Source: Microbacterium radiodurans
GTDB taxonomy: Bacteria; Actinomycetota; Actinomycetes; Actinomycetales; Microbacteriaceae
Length of the DNA stretch: 64,000 bases
NCBI RefSeq assembly: GCF_008710705.1
Contig: NZ_VYRZ01000003.1
Location: 62,001 to 126,000, forward strand
Direction of reading: 5' to 3'
Shown: positions 47,854-56,375 of the stretch, piece by piece
Position numbering within the stretch: position 1 is the stretch's first letter
Layout: each line of letters opens with the position of its first letter
Position numbers and translations under genes: made by a program
Notes under the pieces: model-generated
What the model was told of the DNA's origin: nothing
Seen by the model: only the letters and a program-made list of their open reading frames with translations
Database searches by the model: none

Positions 47854-49421
47854 CGCGCGTCTCCGGCGGTCGACCACGGGATCTCCGCCGACGCGGGGAA
47901 GCGGATGCCGAGCGTCGTCCACAGCGGACCGAGTCCGCCGATGCGCTCTCGGAACGACTCCCACGTCCGTCCCGCCACCGCACCGGTCGCCGGCGACCAC
48001 GCGGCCTCGGCGGCGGCGCCGATCCGGGGGAAGGCCAGCGCGTCGATGTCGGCGAGATCCCGCACGGTCTCGGTCCACAGCGGCGCCTCCACGCCGAGGA
48101 TGTCCGCCTCGCCGACGCCGGGCACGACCGCGGCCGGCTCCCACGCGTAGGCGCGCTCGACGCTCGTCGGTCCGTTCGCCCAGGTCAGGCCGAGGGATGC
48201 CGCGGCATCCGGCTTCATGTCGAGGTACACCGCGTCCGCGGGCGAGAGGATCAGCCGACCGCCGCCGCGGACGAAGGTGCGGGCCTTCTCCGCCGCGCCC
48301 TCGACCGGGACCACGAAGCTCCAGTACTGCCCGATCGTGCCCGGGGCGAGGCCCGTCGCCGCGCCCGCCTCGTGCCACGCGATCGGCGTCTTGCCGAGGT
48401 CGGCGATCGCGCGCGACGTGCGGGAGACGAAGTCGGCGAAGGCGTCGGCGGGTGTGCCGTGCGCCTCGTCGCCGCCGAAGTGGAGGTAGGGACCCGGGGT
48501 CAGTGCGGCGAGCTCGGCGAACACCTCTGCGACGAAGGCGTCGGTCACCGCCGCCCCGATCCGCAGCGACGAGAATCCGACGCCGATCCCGCGGTAGGGC
48601 TCACCCGCGACGGGCGTGTCGGCCGGGCCGCCCTGCAGGGCCGCCAACGCGGGGGGTTCGACGAGGTCCGGGTAGGCGAGGCCCACCGCATGCGTGTGCC
48701 CCGGCATGTCGAACTCGGGCACGACGGTCATGTGATGGGATGCCGCGTGCGCGACGATTCCGCGATAGTCGGCACTGCTGTAGCTGCCGCCCGCGTCGCC
48801 GCCGACGGCGTTGTCCGCCGATCGCGCGGCGAGCTCGGGACGGCTGTCGAGGGCGAGACGCCAGGCCTGGTCATCGGTGAGGTGCAGGTGGAGGACGTTG
48901 AACTTCAGCGCGGCCGCGCGCTCGACGTAGGCGGCGATCGTCGCGGGGTCGTGGAAGTGGCGCGCGACGTCGAGCATGACGCCCCGGTACGGGAACCGCG
49001 GTGCATCGTCGATCTCGAGGGCGGGGACCGCCCACGATCCGCTGCGGCGGTCGATCGCCTGGACGAGGGTGTGCACCGCGTAGAAGAGGCCGGCCGCGTC
49101 CGCGGCTCGGGCCCGCACGCCCCTCGCGGTGACGGTCAGTCGGTAGGACTCGGGCCGTCCGGCGCCGTCCACGGCGAGGTCGATGACGGCTCGCCCACCG
49201 GCGTCGGCGTCGGCATCGCTGGCCGCCGCGCTCGCCCCCGCGGCGTCACGGCCGGGTCGGAGGTGGGGGAGCCGGAGGCCCGTGCGCGTGGCCACGAGAC
49301 GGTGGAGGAGGGCTGCGGCATCCTCGTCTCCGACCACGACAGCGCGGTCGTCGAGACGGAACGGCGTCCCGCCGGACTCGAGGACCGACGCGGGGAGCGG
49401 GACCAGCGGAAGCGGCGACAT
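47850..49421 (-). CDS. GH20 beta-N-acetylhexosaminidase
   Basis: 523 residues, ATG at 49421. The N-terminal GH20b-like domain (about 1-130) is followed by the catalytic barrel: GVMLDVARHFHDPATI, LHLHLTDDQAWRL, the catalytic pair in HFGGDEAHG (Asp318-Glu319), and YLDMKPDAAASLG and WTETVRD. It uses substrate-assisted catalysis to release GlcNAc from chitobiose, chitooligosaccharides or muropeptide sugars. No signal peptide is present, so it is probably cytosolic and acts after import. The operator at 49431-49451 lies just upstream, and nagA is coupled downstream. Confidence 0.95.
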   Translation of the reverse strand: MSPLPLVPLPASVLESGGTPFRLDDRAVVVGDEDAAALLHRLVATRTGLRLPHLRPGRDAAGASAAASDADADAGGRAVIDLAVDGAGRPESYRLTVTARGVRARAADAAGLFYAVHTLVQAIDRRSGSWAVPALEIDDAPRFPYRGVMLDVARHFHDPATIAAYVERAAALKFNVLHLHLTDDQAWRLALDSRPELAARSADNAVGGDAGGSYSSADYRGIVAHAASHHMTVVPEFDMPGHTHAVGLAYPDLVEPPALAALQGGPADTPVAGEPYRGIGVGFSSLRIGAAVTDAFVAEVFAELAALTPGPYLHFGGDEAHGTPADAFADFVSRTSRAIADLGKTPIAWHEAGAATGLAPGTIGQYWSFVVPVEGAAEKARTFVRGGGRLILSPADAVYLDMKPDAAASLGLTWANGPTSVERAYAWEPAAVVPGVGEADILGVEAPLWTETVRDLADIDALAFPRIGAAAEAAWSPATGAVAGRTWESFRERIGGLGPLWTTLGIRFPASAEIPWSTAGDAR

Positions 49422-49430
49422 GGCAGCCCT

Positions 49431-49451
49431 TCTGTAAGGGTTCCTAACAAA
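49431..49451. promoter_or_regulatory. ROK operator, site 3, ahead of the hexosaminidase gene
   Basis: TCTGTAAG-N5-CTAACAAA starts 9 bases upstream of the GH20 start codon. It shares GTAAGG-N4-CTAACAAAC with site 2 in front of the ROK regulator (16 of 19 bases identical over that span). Confidence 0.65.
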
Positions 49452-49494
49452 CCGGTTCGGGACAGCGTATCAGCGCCGCATCCGTTATGCTCGG

Positions 49495-49573
49495 ACCCGT
49501 CGCGACTGGCGTTGAGGTGGGCCACCACCGGGGAGCGACCGACACGGCATTCGACCGCACGCCTGGGCCGAGT
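49495..49573 (+). promoter_or_regulatory. ZTP riboswitch (pfl motif) controlling glyA-folD
   Basis: The leader contains the conserved pfl-motif blocks in order: CGCGACTGGCG (49501-49511), GGTGGGCCACCACCGGGGAG (49516-49535), and CGCCTGGGC (49560-49568). The pfl motif binds ZTP/ZMP and turns on folate and purine genes when 10-formyl-THF is short. A TATGCT -10 box at 49486-49491 would start the transcript at the riboswitch. The expression platform up to the ribosome site near 49617 was not resolved by eye. Confidence 0.9.
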
Positions 49574-49627
49574 GGAACCTCGCTGCTGCGTAAGATCCGT
49601 CCCGAAAGCCGTCGTCTGGAGATCGTC

Positions 49628-50902
49628 ATGACCGATTCGTACTTCAACGCCCCGCTCGCGGAGGTCGACCCCGAGATCGCCCAGGTGCTCGAGCGCGAGC
49701 TCGACCGCCAGCGCGGCTACCTCGAGATGATCGCCTCCGAGAACTTCGTCCCCGTCTCCGTGCTGCAGTCGCAGGGGTCGGTGCTCACGAACAAGTACGC
49801 CGAGGGATACCCCGGTCGTCGCTACTACGGCGGCTGCGAAGAGGTCGACGTCGCCGAGGAGCTCGCGATCGAGCGGGCGAAGTCCCTGTTCGGTGCGGGC
49901 TTCGCGAACGTCCAGCCCCACTCGGGTGCGACGGCCAACGCCGCCGTGCTGCACGCCATCGCGCGCCCCGGCGACACCCTGCTCGGTCTCTCGCTCGACC
50001 ACGGCGGGCACCTGACCCACGGCATGAAGATCAACTTCTCGGGCCGTCTGTACGACATCGTCGCCTACGGCGTGAACCCCGAGACTTCGCTGATCGACAT
50101 GGACGAGGTCCGCCGCCTGGCCCTCGAGCACAAGCCGAAGGTCATCATCGCCGGTTGGTCGGCCTACCCGCGTCAGCTCGACTTCGCGGCGTTCCGTGCG
50201 ATCGCCGACGAAGTGGGCGCGTACCTGTGGGTCGACATGGCGCACTTCGCCGGCCTCGTCGCCGCGGGCGTGCACCCGAGCCCGGTGCCGCACGCGCACG
50301 TCGTCTCGTCGACCGTGCACAAGACCATCGGCGGTCCGCGCTCGGGCATCATCCTCACCAACGACGCCGACCTCGCCAAGAAGATCAACACCGCGGTCTT
50401 CCCGGGGCAGCAGGGTGGGCCGCTCATGCACGTCATCGCCGCGAAGGCGACGGCGTTCAAGCTCGCCGCGACGCCGGAATTCCGGGAGCGCCAGGAGCGC
50501 ACCGTTCGCGGTGCGTCGATCATCGCCGACCGCCTCATGCAGGACGACGTGACGGGTGCGGGCGTCGCCGTGCGCTCGGGCGGCACCGACGTCCACCTCG
50601 TGCTCGTCGACCTGCGTGACGCGGCGCTCGACGGCAAGCAGGCCGAAGACCTGCTGCACGAGATCCACATCACGGTCAACCGCAATGCAGTGCCGAACGA
50701 CCCGCGCCCGCCGATGGTCACCTCGGGCCTGCGCATCGGCACGCCCGCTCTCGCGACGCGCGGCTTCGGCGACGCGGAGTTCACCGAGGTCGCCGACATC
50801 ATCGCGCTCGCGCTGCAGCCCGGCGCCGACCTCGAGGCCCTGCGCGCTCGCGTCGCGACCCTCGCCGACGCCTTCCCGCTGTACCCCTCGCTCCAGCAGT
50901 AA
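49628..50902 (+). CDS. glyA: Serine hydroxymethyltransferase
   Basis: 424 residues, ATG at 49628 with CTGGAG upstream. A PLP enzyme converting serine and THF to glycine and 5,10-methylene-THF. Motifs: [44 protein letters not shown], and the PLP lysine in [25 protein letters not shown] is near the C-terminus. The ZTP riboswitch in its leader and folD immediately downstream tie it to one-carbon supply for purine synthesis. Confidence 0.97.
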   Translation: MTDSYFNAPLAEVDPEIAQVLERELDRQRGYLEMIASENFVPVSVLQSQGSVLTNKYAEGYPGRRYYGGCEEVDVAEELAIERAKSLFGAGFANVQPHSGATANAAVLHAIARPGDTLLGLSLDHGGHLTHGMKINFSGRLYDIVAYGVNPETSLIDMDEVRRLALEHKPKVIIAGWSAYPRQLDFAAFRAIADEVGAYLWVDMAHFAGLVAAGVHPSPVPHAHVVSSTVHKTIGGPRSGIILTNDADLAKKINTAVFPGQQGGPLMHVIAAKATAFKLAATPEFRERQERTVRGASIIADRLMQDDVTGAGVAVRSGGTDVHLVLVDLRDAALDGKQAEDLLHEIHITVNRNAVPNDPRPPMVTSGLRIGTPALATRGFGDAEFTEVADIIALALQPGADLEALRARVATLADAFPLYPSLQQ

Positions 50903-50907
50903 TTCCC

Positions 50908-50976
50908 GCGAAACAGCACTCGAGCACCGAGACAGCACCTGCCAGACGCTGTCTCGGTGCTCGGTTGCCGTCTCGC
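50908..50976. repeat. Intergenic stem-loop repeat, family A copy 2
   Basis: A perfect 16-bp inverted repeat (CGAGCACCGAGACAGC, 50921-50936, and its complement 50948-50963) is extended by 13 imperfect bases on each side. The loop contains CTGCCAG, as in copy 1 at 10004-10073. It lies between glyA and folD, so it may lower folD expression rather than end the transcript fully. Confidence 0.75.
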
Positions 50977-51004
50977 CGAAGCACCCTCGAAGGGAACGAA
51001 CGAC

Positions 51005-51886
51005 ATGACCGCGCAGAAGCTCGACGGCCGCGCCACCGCGGCGGCGATCAAGGCCGAACTGACCGAGCGCGTCGCGGCGCTCGCGGCGAAGGGCGTCACC
51101 CCCGGCATCGCCACAGTCCTGGTCGGGGCCGATCCGGCATCCCAGCTCTACGTCGGGATGAAGCACCGCGAGTCCGAGGCCATCGGGATGAACTCGATCC
51201 AGATCGAGCTGCCGGCCGAGTCGACGCAGGAGGAGGTCGAGGAGGTCATCGACCGCCTCAACGCCGACCCGACCTGCCACGGCTACATCGTGCAGCTGCC
51301 GCTGCCGAAGCACCTCGACACCGACCGCATCCTCGAGCGGATTGATCCCGCGAAGGATGCCGACGGCCTCCACCCGGTGAACCTCGGCCGCCTCGTGCTC
51401 AACGTCAACGAGCCGATCACGACGCCGCTGCCGTGCACCCCGCGCGCGGTCATCGAGCTGCTGCAGCGCAGCGGCTACGACCTCGCCGGCAAGCACGTCG
51501 TCGTCGTCGGGCGCGGCGTCACGATCGGTCGCTCGATCGGCCTGCTGCTCACCCGCCGCGAGATCAACGCGACGGTCACCCTCACGCACACCGGCACGAC
51601 CGACCTGGGCGATCACCTGCGGCGGGCCGACGTCATCGTCGGCGCGGCCGGCGTCAAGCACCTCGTGACCGCCGCCGACGTGAAGCCGGGAGCGGCCGTG
51701 CTCGACGTCGGGGTGACCCGCGCCGTCGACCCCGAGACCGGAAAGTCCAAGGTCTACGGCGACATCGCCCCCGACGTGGCCGAGGCCGCGGGCTTCCTGT
51801 CGCCGAATCCGGGCGGCGTCGGCCCGATGACCGTCGCCCTGCTGCTGACGAACGTCGTCGAGGCCGCCGAGCGCGCCACCGCCTGA
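51005..51886 (+). CDS. folD: Methylenetetrahydrofolate dehydrogenase / methenyltetrahydrofolate cyclohydrolase
   Basis: 293 residues, ATG at 51005 with GAAGGGA upstream. FolD interconverts 5,10-methylene-THF, methenyl-THF and 10-formyl-THF with NADP. Motifs: the catalytic Lys region [48 protein letters not shown], the NADP-binding [15 protein letters not shown], and [10 protein letters not shown]. Its product 10-formyl-THF is the co-substrate of PurH. It is likely co-transcribed with glyA, with the stem-loop between them. Confidence 0.97.
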   Translation: MTAQKLDGRATAAAIKAELTERVAALAAKGVTPGIATVLVGADPASQLYVGMKHRESEAIGMNSIQIELPAESTQEEVEEVIDRLNADPTCHGYIVQLPLPKHLDTDRILERIDPAKDADGLHPVNLGRLVLNVNEPITTPLPCTPRAVIELLQRSGYDLAGKHVVVVGRGVTIGRSIGLLLTRREINATVTLTHTGTTDLGDHLRRADVIVGAAGVKHLVTAADVKPGAAVLDVGVTRAVDPETGKSKVYGDIAPDVAEAAGFLSPNPGGVGPMTVALLLTNVVEAAERATA

Positions 51887-51900
51887 CTTCCCTTCCCGCC

Positions 51901-51967
51901 CGTCGACTCGCCACGAACGGCGGATGCCGGGTGCCTCGCACCCGCGTTTGCTGGCGACTCGACGCCG
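51901..51967. repeat. Intergenic stem-loop repeat, family B copy 2
   Basis: Imperfect arms of about 27 bases (CGTCGACTCGCCACGAA... and its partner ending TTGCTGGCGACTCGACG). It shares GACTCGCCAC, CGGATG and CGCGTTT blocks with copy 1 at 14364-14417. It sits between the convergent ends of folD and the amino acid ABC ATPase gene. Confidence 0.7.
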
Positions 51968-51987
51968 GGACGCCGGGAGGGCGCGGG

Positions 51988-52749
51988 TCAGGACGTGAAG
52001 CGGGCGAGGAAGGCGCGGGTGCGCTCCTCGCGCGGAGCGCCGAACACGTCGGCGGGCGCACCCTGCTCGACGATCGTGCCCTGATCGAGGAAGACGACGC
52101 GGTCGGCGACGTCGCGGGCGAAGGCCATCTCGTGCGTCGCCATGAGGATCGTCGACCCGCCGAGCGCGAGGTCGCGGACGAGCTCGAGCACCTCGCCGAC
52201 CAGCTCCGGATCGAGCGCCGAGGTGATCTCGTCGAGCAGCAGCACTTCGGGATCGGTCGCGATCGCGCGGACGATCGCGGCGCGCTGCTGCTGTCCGCCG
52301 GAGAGGCGATCGGGATGCTCCTTCGCCTTGTCGGCGAGTCCGATGCGGGCGAGCAGCTCGCGCGCCCGCTCCTCGGCCTGGCGGCGCGGCAGCCGGTGCA
52401 CGACGCGCGAGGCGAGGGTGACGTTGTCGAGAACCGACAGGTGCGGGAAGAGGTTGTAGCTCTGGAACACCGCGCCGAGCCGCGCGCGCACGGCGTTGGC
52501 GTCGACGCGCGGGTCGGAGATGTCGGCGCCCGCCAGGAGGATCTGGCCGTCGTCGATGGGCTCGAGCAGCCCGAGGCACCGCAGCAGGGTCGACTTGCCC
52601 GACCCGCTCGCGCCGATCAGGGCGACGACCTCGTGCCGGGCGAGCGCGACGTCGACGCCGCGGAGCACCGGCTTGTCGCCGAACGCCTTCCGGATGCCGG
52701 TGGCCCGCAGGGCGTCGGTGGCCGCGGTCTCGATCCGGTCGTCGTTCAC
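51988..52749 (-). CDS. Polar amino acid ABC importer ATPase
   Basis: 253 residues. All ABC motifs are canonical: GASGSGKSTLLRCLGLLE (Walker A), RLSGGQQQRAAIVRAI (signature), VLLLDEITSALDPELV (Walker B), and MATHEMAFARDVADRV (H-loop), the latter typical of GlnQ/HisP-type amino acid importers. It powers the permease encoded just upstream, whose stop overlaps its start by ATGA. It is the last gene of the binding-protein/permease/ATPase operon. Confidence 0.95.
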   Translation of the reverse strand: MNDDRIETAATDALRATGIRKAFGDKPVLRGVDVALARHEVVALIGASGSGKSTLLRCLGLLEPIDDGQILLAGADISDPRVDANAVRARLGAVFQSYNLFPHLSVLDNVTLASRVVHRLPRRQAEERARELLARIGLADKAKEHPDRLSGGQQQRAAIVRAIATDPEVLLLDEITSALDPELVGEVLELVRDLALGGSTILMATHEMAFARDVADRVVFLDQGTIVEQGAPADVFGAPREERTRAFLARFTS

Positions 52750-53591
52750 AGGATCGATCCCGTCTGCTCACGCGCCCGGAGCCGGGCGGTGTACCAGTCC
52801 GTCAATCGGATGGTCGGAAGGGCGAGGAGGACGAACAGGACGCCGGCGACGACGTATGGAGTGAAGTTGTAGGTGGTCGCCACGACACCCTTCGCCTCGG
52901 CGATCGCATCGAACGCGGCCAGGATGGAGATGAGTCCGACGTCCTTCTGCATCGAGATGAAGTCGTTCATGAGCGGCGGCGTCATCTTGCGCAGCGCCTG
53001 CGGCAGGACGACCCGCCGGAGCGTCTGCGCATAGCTCAGCCCGAGGGCCCGCGCCGCGAGCCGCTGCGACGGATGCACCGATTCGATGCCCGCGCGCACC
53101 ACTTCGGCGACGTACGCGGAATAGGTCAGGGTGATGGCCAGGACGCCGAGAGCGACCGGATCGATGCGGGTGCCCAGGATCGTCGGCAGTCCGAAGCCGA
53201 CCAGGTACAGCACGATGATGAACGGCAGTCCGCGGAAGAGGTCGGTATAGGCAGCCGCGAGGAAGCGGAGGGGGAAGAACACCGGTCCGCGCAGCGTACG
53301 GAGCAGCGCGATCAGGAGCGACGCGGCGCCGACGGTGAAGATCGAGAACGCGAGCACCCGCAGGTTGATGAGGAACCCGCGCCACACCTCGGGGAGGGCC
53401 TGCACGGCGATCTCGGGGTCGAAGAAGCTCTGCTGGACGGTTGCCCAGCCCTCGGTGTTGATCACGGTGAGCCAGACGACCGCCGCGAAGGCGAGCGTCG
53501 AGGCGACGGCGATCAGAACCGATCGGCGTTCCCGGGAACGCCGGAACGCGCGGCGCTCGAGTTCGAGCGCGCTCGGGGTGGAGGTGGTCAC
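52746..53591 (-). CDS. Polar amino acid ABC importer permease
   Basis: 281 residues, ATG at 53591. An N-terminal basic segment and one TM helix (about 25-43) precede the His/Glu/Gln/Arg/opine-type permease domain (NLRVLAFSIFTVG start, then LFRGLPFIIVLYLVGFG and VRAGIESVHPSQRLAARALGLS, with the EAA-like loop). It works with the adjacent binding protein and ATPase as a homodimeric channel. The exact amino acid is not evident. Confidence 0.93.
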   Translation of the reverse strand: MTTSTPSALELERRAFRRSRERRSVLIAVASTLAFAAVVWLTVINTEGWATVQQSFFDPEIAVQALPEVWRGFLINLRVLAFSIFTVGAASLLIALLRTLRGPVFFPLRFLAAAYTDLFRGLPFIIVLYLVGFGLPTILGTRIDPVALGVLAITLTYSAYVAEVVRAGIESVHPSQRLAARALGLSYAQTLRRVVLPQALRKMTPPLMNDFISMQKDVGLISILAAFDAIAEAKGVVATTYNFTPYVVAGVLFVLLALPTIRLTDWYTARLRAREQTGSIL

Positions 53592-53611
53592 GGATCGACG
53601 CTAGCGCGCCC

Positions 53612-54472
53612 TCACTGGAGGAGCGTCACGCCCTCCGTCAAGCCCGAGAGCCAGGTCTTCTCGAGTTCCGCCAGCGTGCCGTCCTCGCGCAGCCCGTCGA
53701 CGGCGGCCGTCACCTCGGCGGTCAGCGGCGAGTCCTTCGCGAGAAGCAGACCCCACTGATCCTCGATGCCGGCCTTCGGCAGTTCGCCGACGAAGAACGA
53801 GCCCCCGATGTAGAAGTTCACGGCGACGTACGCGGTCGGAGTGTCGAGCACGACGGCGTCGATCTGTCCGGCACTGAGGGCGGCCGTGGCATCCTCGTTC
53901 GAGTTGTACAGACGCGGCTCGACGTCGGGCGCCACCACCTGCTGGAGGGTGAGTGCGCTCGTGGAGTTCGCCATCGCGCCGATCGTGAGCTTCTTCAGAC
54001 CGGCGATGTCGGTGACCCCGTCGGCCGCACCGCCCGACAACGCGACGATCGACTGGCTCGCTGCGTAGTACGGCGACGAGAAGTCGACACCCTGCTTGCG
54101 CTCGTCGGTGATCGTGTACTGCTGGATGTTGATGTCGAAGCTCTTCGGACCGGGCGCGATCGCCGCCTCGAAGCTCGTGCGCACCCACTCGACGTCGTCG
54201 GCGCTGAAGCCGAGTCTGTCGGCGACCGCATAGGCCACCGCCGACTCGAAGCCTTCGCCCGAGGCCGGGTCGTCGTCGATGACGTAGGGCTCGTACGCGG
54301 TCTCGCCGGTGGCGAAGGTGAGCTTGCCCGGTGTGACGTAGTCCTCGGCGGACACGCCGCCGTCGGCGGCATCCCCCGAGGCGCCGGGCGCCGCCGAGCT
54401 CGAGCAGCCGGCGAGGGTGAGAGCGAGGGCGGCGACGCCGAGGGCGGCGGCACGGGCGAGCGAGCGGGACAT
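53612..54472 (-). CDS. Polar amino acid-binding lipoprotein
   Basis: 286 residues. The ATG at 54472 is chosen because it begins a proper lipoprotein signal ending in LTLAGC (Cys23) and follows a purine-rich GGAGG site. Family 3 solute-binding fold: GKLTFATGETAYEPYVIDDDPASG, FDINIQQYTITDERKQGVDFS, and QIDAVVLDTPTAYV. It supplies the adjacent permease and ATPase. The 20-base gap to the permease gene shows no hairpin. Confidence 0.93.
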   Translation of the reverse strand: MSRSLARAAALGVAALALTLAGCSSSAAPGASGDAADGGVSAEDYVTPGKLTFATGETAYEPYVIDDDPASGEGFESAVAYAVADRLGFSADDVEWVRTSFEAAIAPGPKSFDINIQQYTITDERKQGVDFSSPYYAASQSIVALSGGAADGVTDIAGLKKLTIGAMANSTSALTLQQVVAPDVEPRLYNSNEDATAALSAGQIDAVVLDTPTAYVAVNFYIGGSFFVGELPKAGIEDQWGLLLAKDSPLTAEVTAAVDGLREDGTLAELEKTWLSGLTEGVTLLQ

Positions 54473-54655
54473 CGGGAACCTCCGGGTGCGGATGCCGCGC
54501 ATCGGCGTGCTGTCGCCGGCGGCTCCGTCCATTCTCGCCCCATCCCGCCGACGGTCGCGCCGCGCGTCCCCGTGTTACACCTCCCGGCCCGGCATCGAGG
54601 TGGCTCTTGGGACGGCTGTCGGCGCCGGATTCCCGACCGACGCGACGTCTTCATC

Positions 54656-54721
54656 GCCGTTCGCGTGCGCGAGCGCGGGCACGCGAACGGCGCCGCGGGT
54701 CGGAATCCGTCCCGCGGCGCC
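54656..54721. terminator. Two adjacent hairpins downstream of the aldehyde dehydrogenase gene
   Basis: Perfect stems GCCGTTCGCGTGC / GCACGCGAACGGC (54656-54691) and GGCGCCGCGGG / CCCGCGGCGCC (54689-54721) overlap by three bases, so they may form alternately or as a tandem terminator. The rest of 54473-54748 shows no gene. Confidence 0.7.
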
Positions 54722-54748
54722 GCCGTCACACCGTCGCGTGTCCCCTCG

Positions 54749-56164
54749 TCAACGGCTGATCACCTTCGGAGCGGCAACGGCCTTCAACCCCGCCACACCG
54801 AATTCCTGTCCGTACCCCGATGCCTTGATCCCGCCGAAGGGCACCTGCGGGTTGATGGCGCCGTGGTTGTTGATCCACACCGTGCCCGCTTCCAGGCGGC
54901 GCGCGACCTCGACGGCGGCGTCGGGGTCGGCCGACCACACCGAGGCGCCGAGGCCCTGCTCCGAGGCGTTGGCGCGGGCGACCGCGTCGTCGACGTCGGA
55001 GTACCGGATCACGGGGATCGCCGGGCCGAACTGCTCCTCATCGACGAGGGCGGCGCCGTCCTCGATGTCGGCGACGACCGTCGTGCGGTAGAAGAGCGGG
55101 CCGAGCTCGGGCGCCGGCTCGCCGCCGGCCACGATCCGCGCGCCCCGGCTCCGCGCGTCATCGACAAGGCGCGTGACGATGTCGAACTGCTTCTCGTTCT
55201 GCAGCGGGCCGAGCACGTTCCCCTCGTCGAGCCCGCCGCCCATGGGCGTCGTGCGGGCCATCTCGGCGAGGGTGTCGACGACCTCGTCGTAGATCGAGTC
55301 GTGCACGTAGAGGCGCTTGAGCGCCGCGCAGGTCTGGCCGGTGTTGATGAACACGCCCCAGAAGAGGTCCTGCGCGATCGCCGACACATCGGTGCCGGGA
55401 AGCACGATGCCGGCGTCGTTGCCGCCGAGCTCGAGCGTCAGCCGCGCGAGGTTGTGGGCCGAGGACTCCACGATGCGGCGACCCGTGGCGGTCGAGCCGG
55501 TGAACATGATCTTGTCGAGACCCGGGTGCGCGGCGATCGCGGCGCCGACCTCGCGGTCACCGGCGATCGCGGTGAGGACGCCCTCGGGCAGGTGCCGGTT
55601 GAAGACCTCGGCGAGGGCGAGCACCGACAGCGGCGTGTACTCGCTGGGTTTCGTGACGACCGTGTTGCCCATGCGCAGCGACGGGGCGATCTGCCAGACC
55701 GCGATCATCATCGGCCAGTTCCACGGGTTGATTGCTCCGACGACGCCGAGTGCGTCGTAGTGCACCTCGGCACGCGCCGGCCCGTTCTCGAAGACGACCT
55801 CGGGCTCGATCGGGGTGTCGGCCGCCGCGCGCGTCCAGGCGGCCGCCGCACCGACCTCGAAGCGCGCGTTCGGGCCGTTCAGCGGCTTGCCCTGCTCGCG
55901 CGACAGCAGCTGGGCGAGTTCCTCGGCGTTCGCCTCGATCTCATCGGCGATGGCGTGGAGGACACGCGAGCGCTCCCCGTGGCCGATCGCGTTCCAGGCG
56001 GGCTGAGCCGCCCGCGCGGCGGCGATCGCGCGATCGAGGTCGTCGGTGGTGTGCACCGGCGCGTATCCGATGACCTCGCGCGTCGCGGCATCCGGGATGG
56101 CCCGTCCCTCGCTCTCGGGCACGGTGACGGCCGCCAGGATGCCGGTGGTCGTGCGTTCGGTCAT
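54749..56164 (-). CDS. NAD(P)-dependent aldehyde dehydrogenase
   Basis: 471 residues, ATG at 56164 with GAGGAGGAT upstream. ALDH superfamily: cofactor-binding GAINPWNWPMM and VTKPSEYTP, FTGSTATGRRI, the catalytic Glu in LELGGNDAGIVL, and the catalytic Cys in NTGQTCAALKR, then EQFGPAIPVI. It oxidises an aldehyde to an acid; members of this group include succinate-semialdehyde and aminoaldehyde dehydrogenases. The class III aminotransferase, amidohydrolase and importer nearby suggest it takes the aldehyde made by transamination of an amine, an inference from context. Confidence 0.93.
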   Translation of the reverse strand: MTERTTTGILAAVTVPESEGRAIPDAATREVIGYAPVHTTDDLDRAIAAARAAQPAWNAIGHGERSRVLHAIADEIEANAEELAQLLSREQGKPLNGPNARFEVGAAAAWTRAAADTPIEPEVVFENGPARAEVHYDALGVVGAINPWNWPMMIAVWQIAPSLRMGNTVVTKPSEYTPLSVLALAEVFNRHLPEGVLTAIAGDREVGAAIAAHPGLDKIMFTGSTATGRRIVESSAHNLARLTLELGGNDAGIVLPGTDVSAIAQDLFWGVFINTGQTCAALKRLYVHDSIYDEVVDTLAEMARTTPMGGGLDEGNVLGPLQNEKQFDIVTRLVDDARSRGARIVAGGEPAPELGPLFYRTTVVADIEDGAALVDEEQFGPAIPVIRYSDVDDAVARANASEQGLGASVWSADPDAAVEVARRLEAGTVWINNHGAINPQVPFGGIKASGYGQEFGVAGLKAVAAPKVISR

Positions 56165-56247
56165 GGGATCCTCCTCGATCGGTGACAGCGGGTCACGCCA
56201 TCATCCGTCCGTCCGGCGAGGGCCGATTTGCCGTGCGGCGCAGGGGC

Positions 56248-56294
56248 GTTGACCGCGCGCGCACACTCGGCGACGCGCTGCGTCGGCGGTCAAC
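56248..56294. promoter_or_regulatory. Inverted repeat in the divergent ALDH/amidohydrolase promoter region
   Basis: GTTGACCGC (56248-56256) and its exact complement GCGGTCAAC (56286-56294) face each other across 29 bases. Both resemble -35 boxes but no matching -10 was found, so an operator is as likely. The rest of 56165-56375 shows no other feature. Confidence 0.4.
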
Positions 56295-56375
56295 TCGGGT
56301 GCGTCCGCGGGCAAGCGCCGGGCGCGCGGCATCCGGAATATGGCTTCCCACACCGTTCCGATCGCAGGAGGATCC

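Noticed and set aside
49136..52771. A 1211-codon reverse-strand ORF spanning the amino acid ATPase, folD and glyA
   Set aside because: It is antisense to glyA and folD and out of frame with the real reverse-strand ATPase gene; its composition is low complexity and it crosses the riboswitch and terminators.
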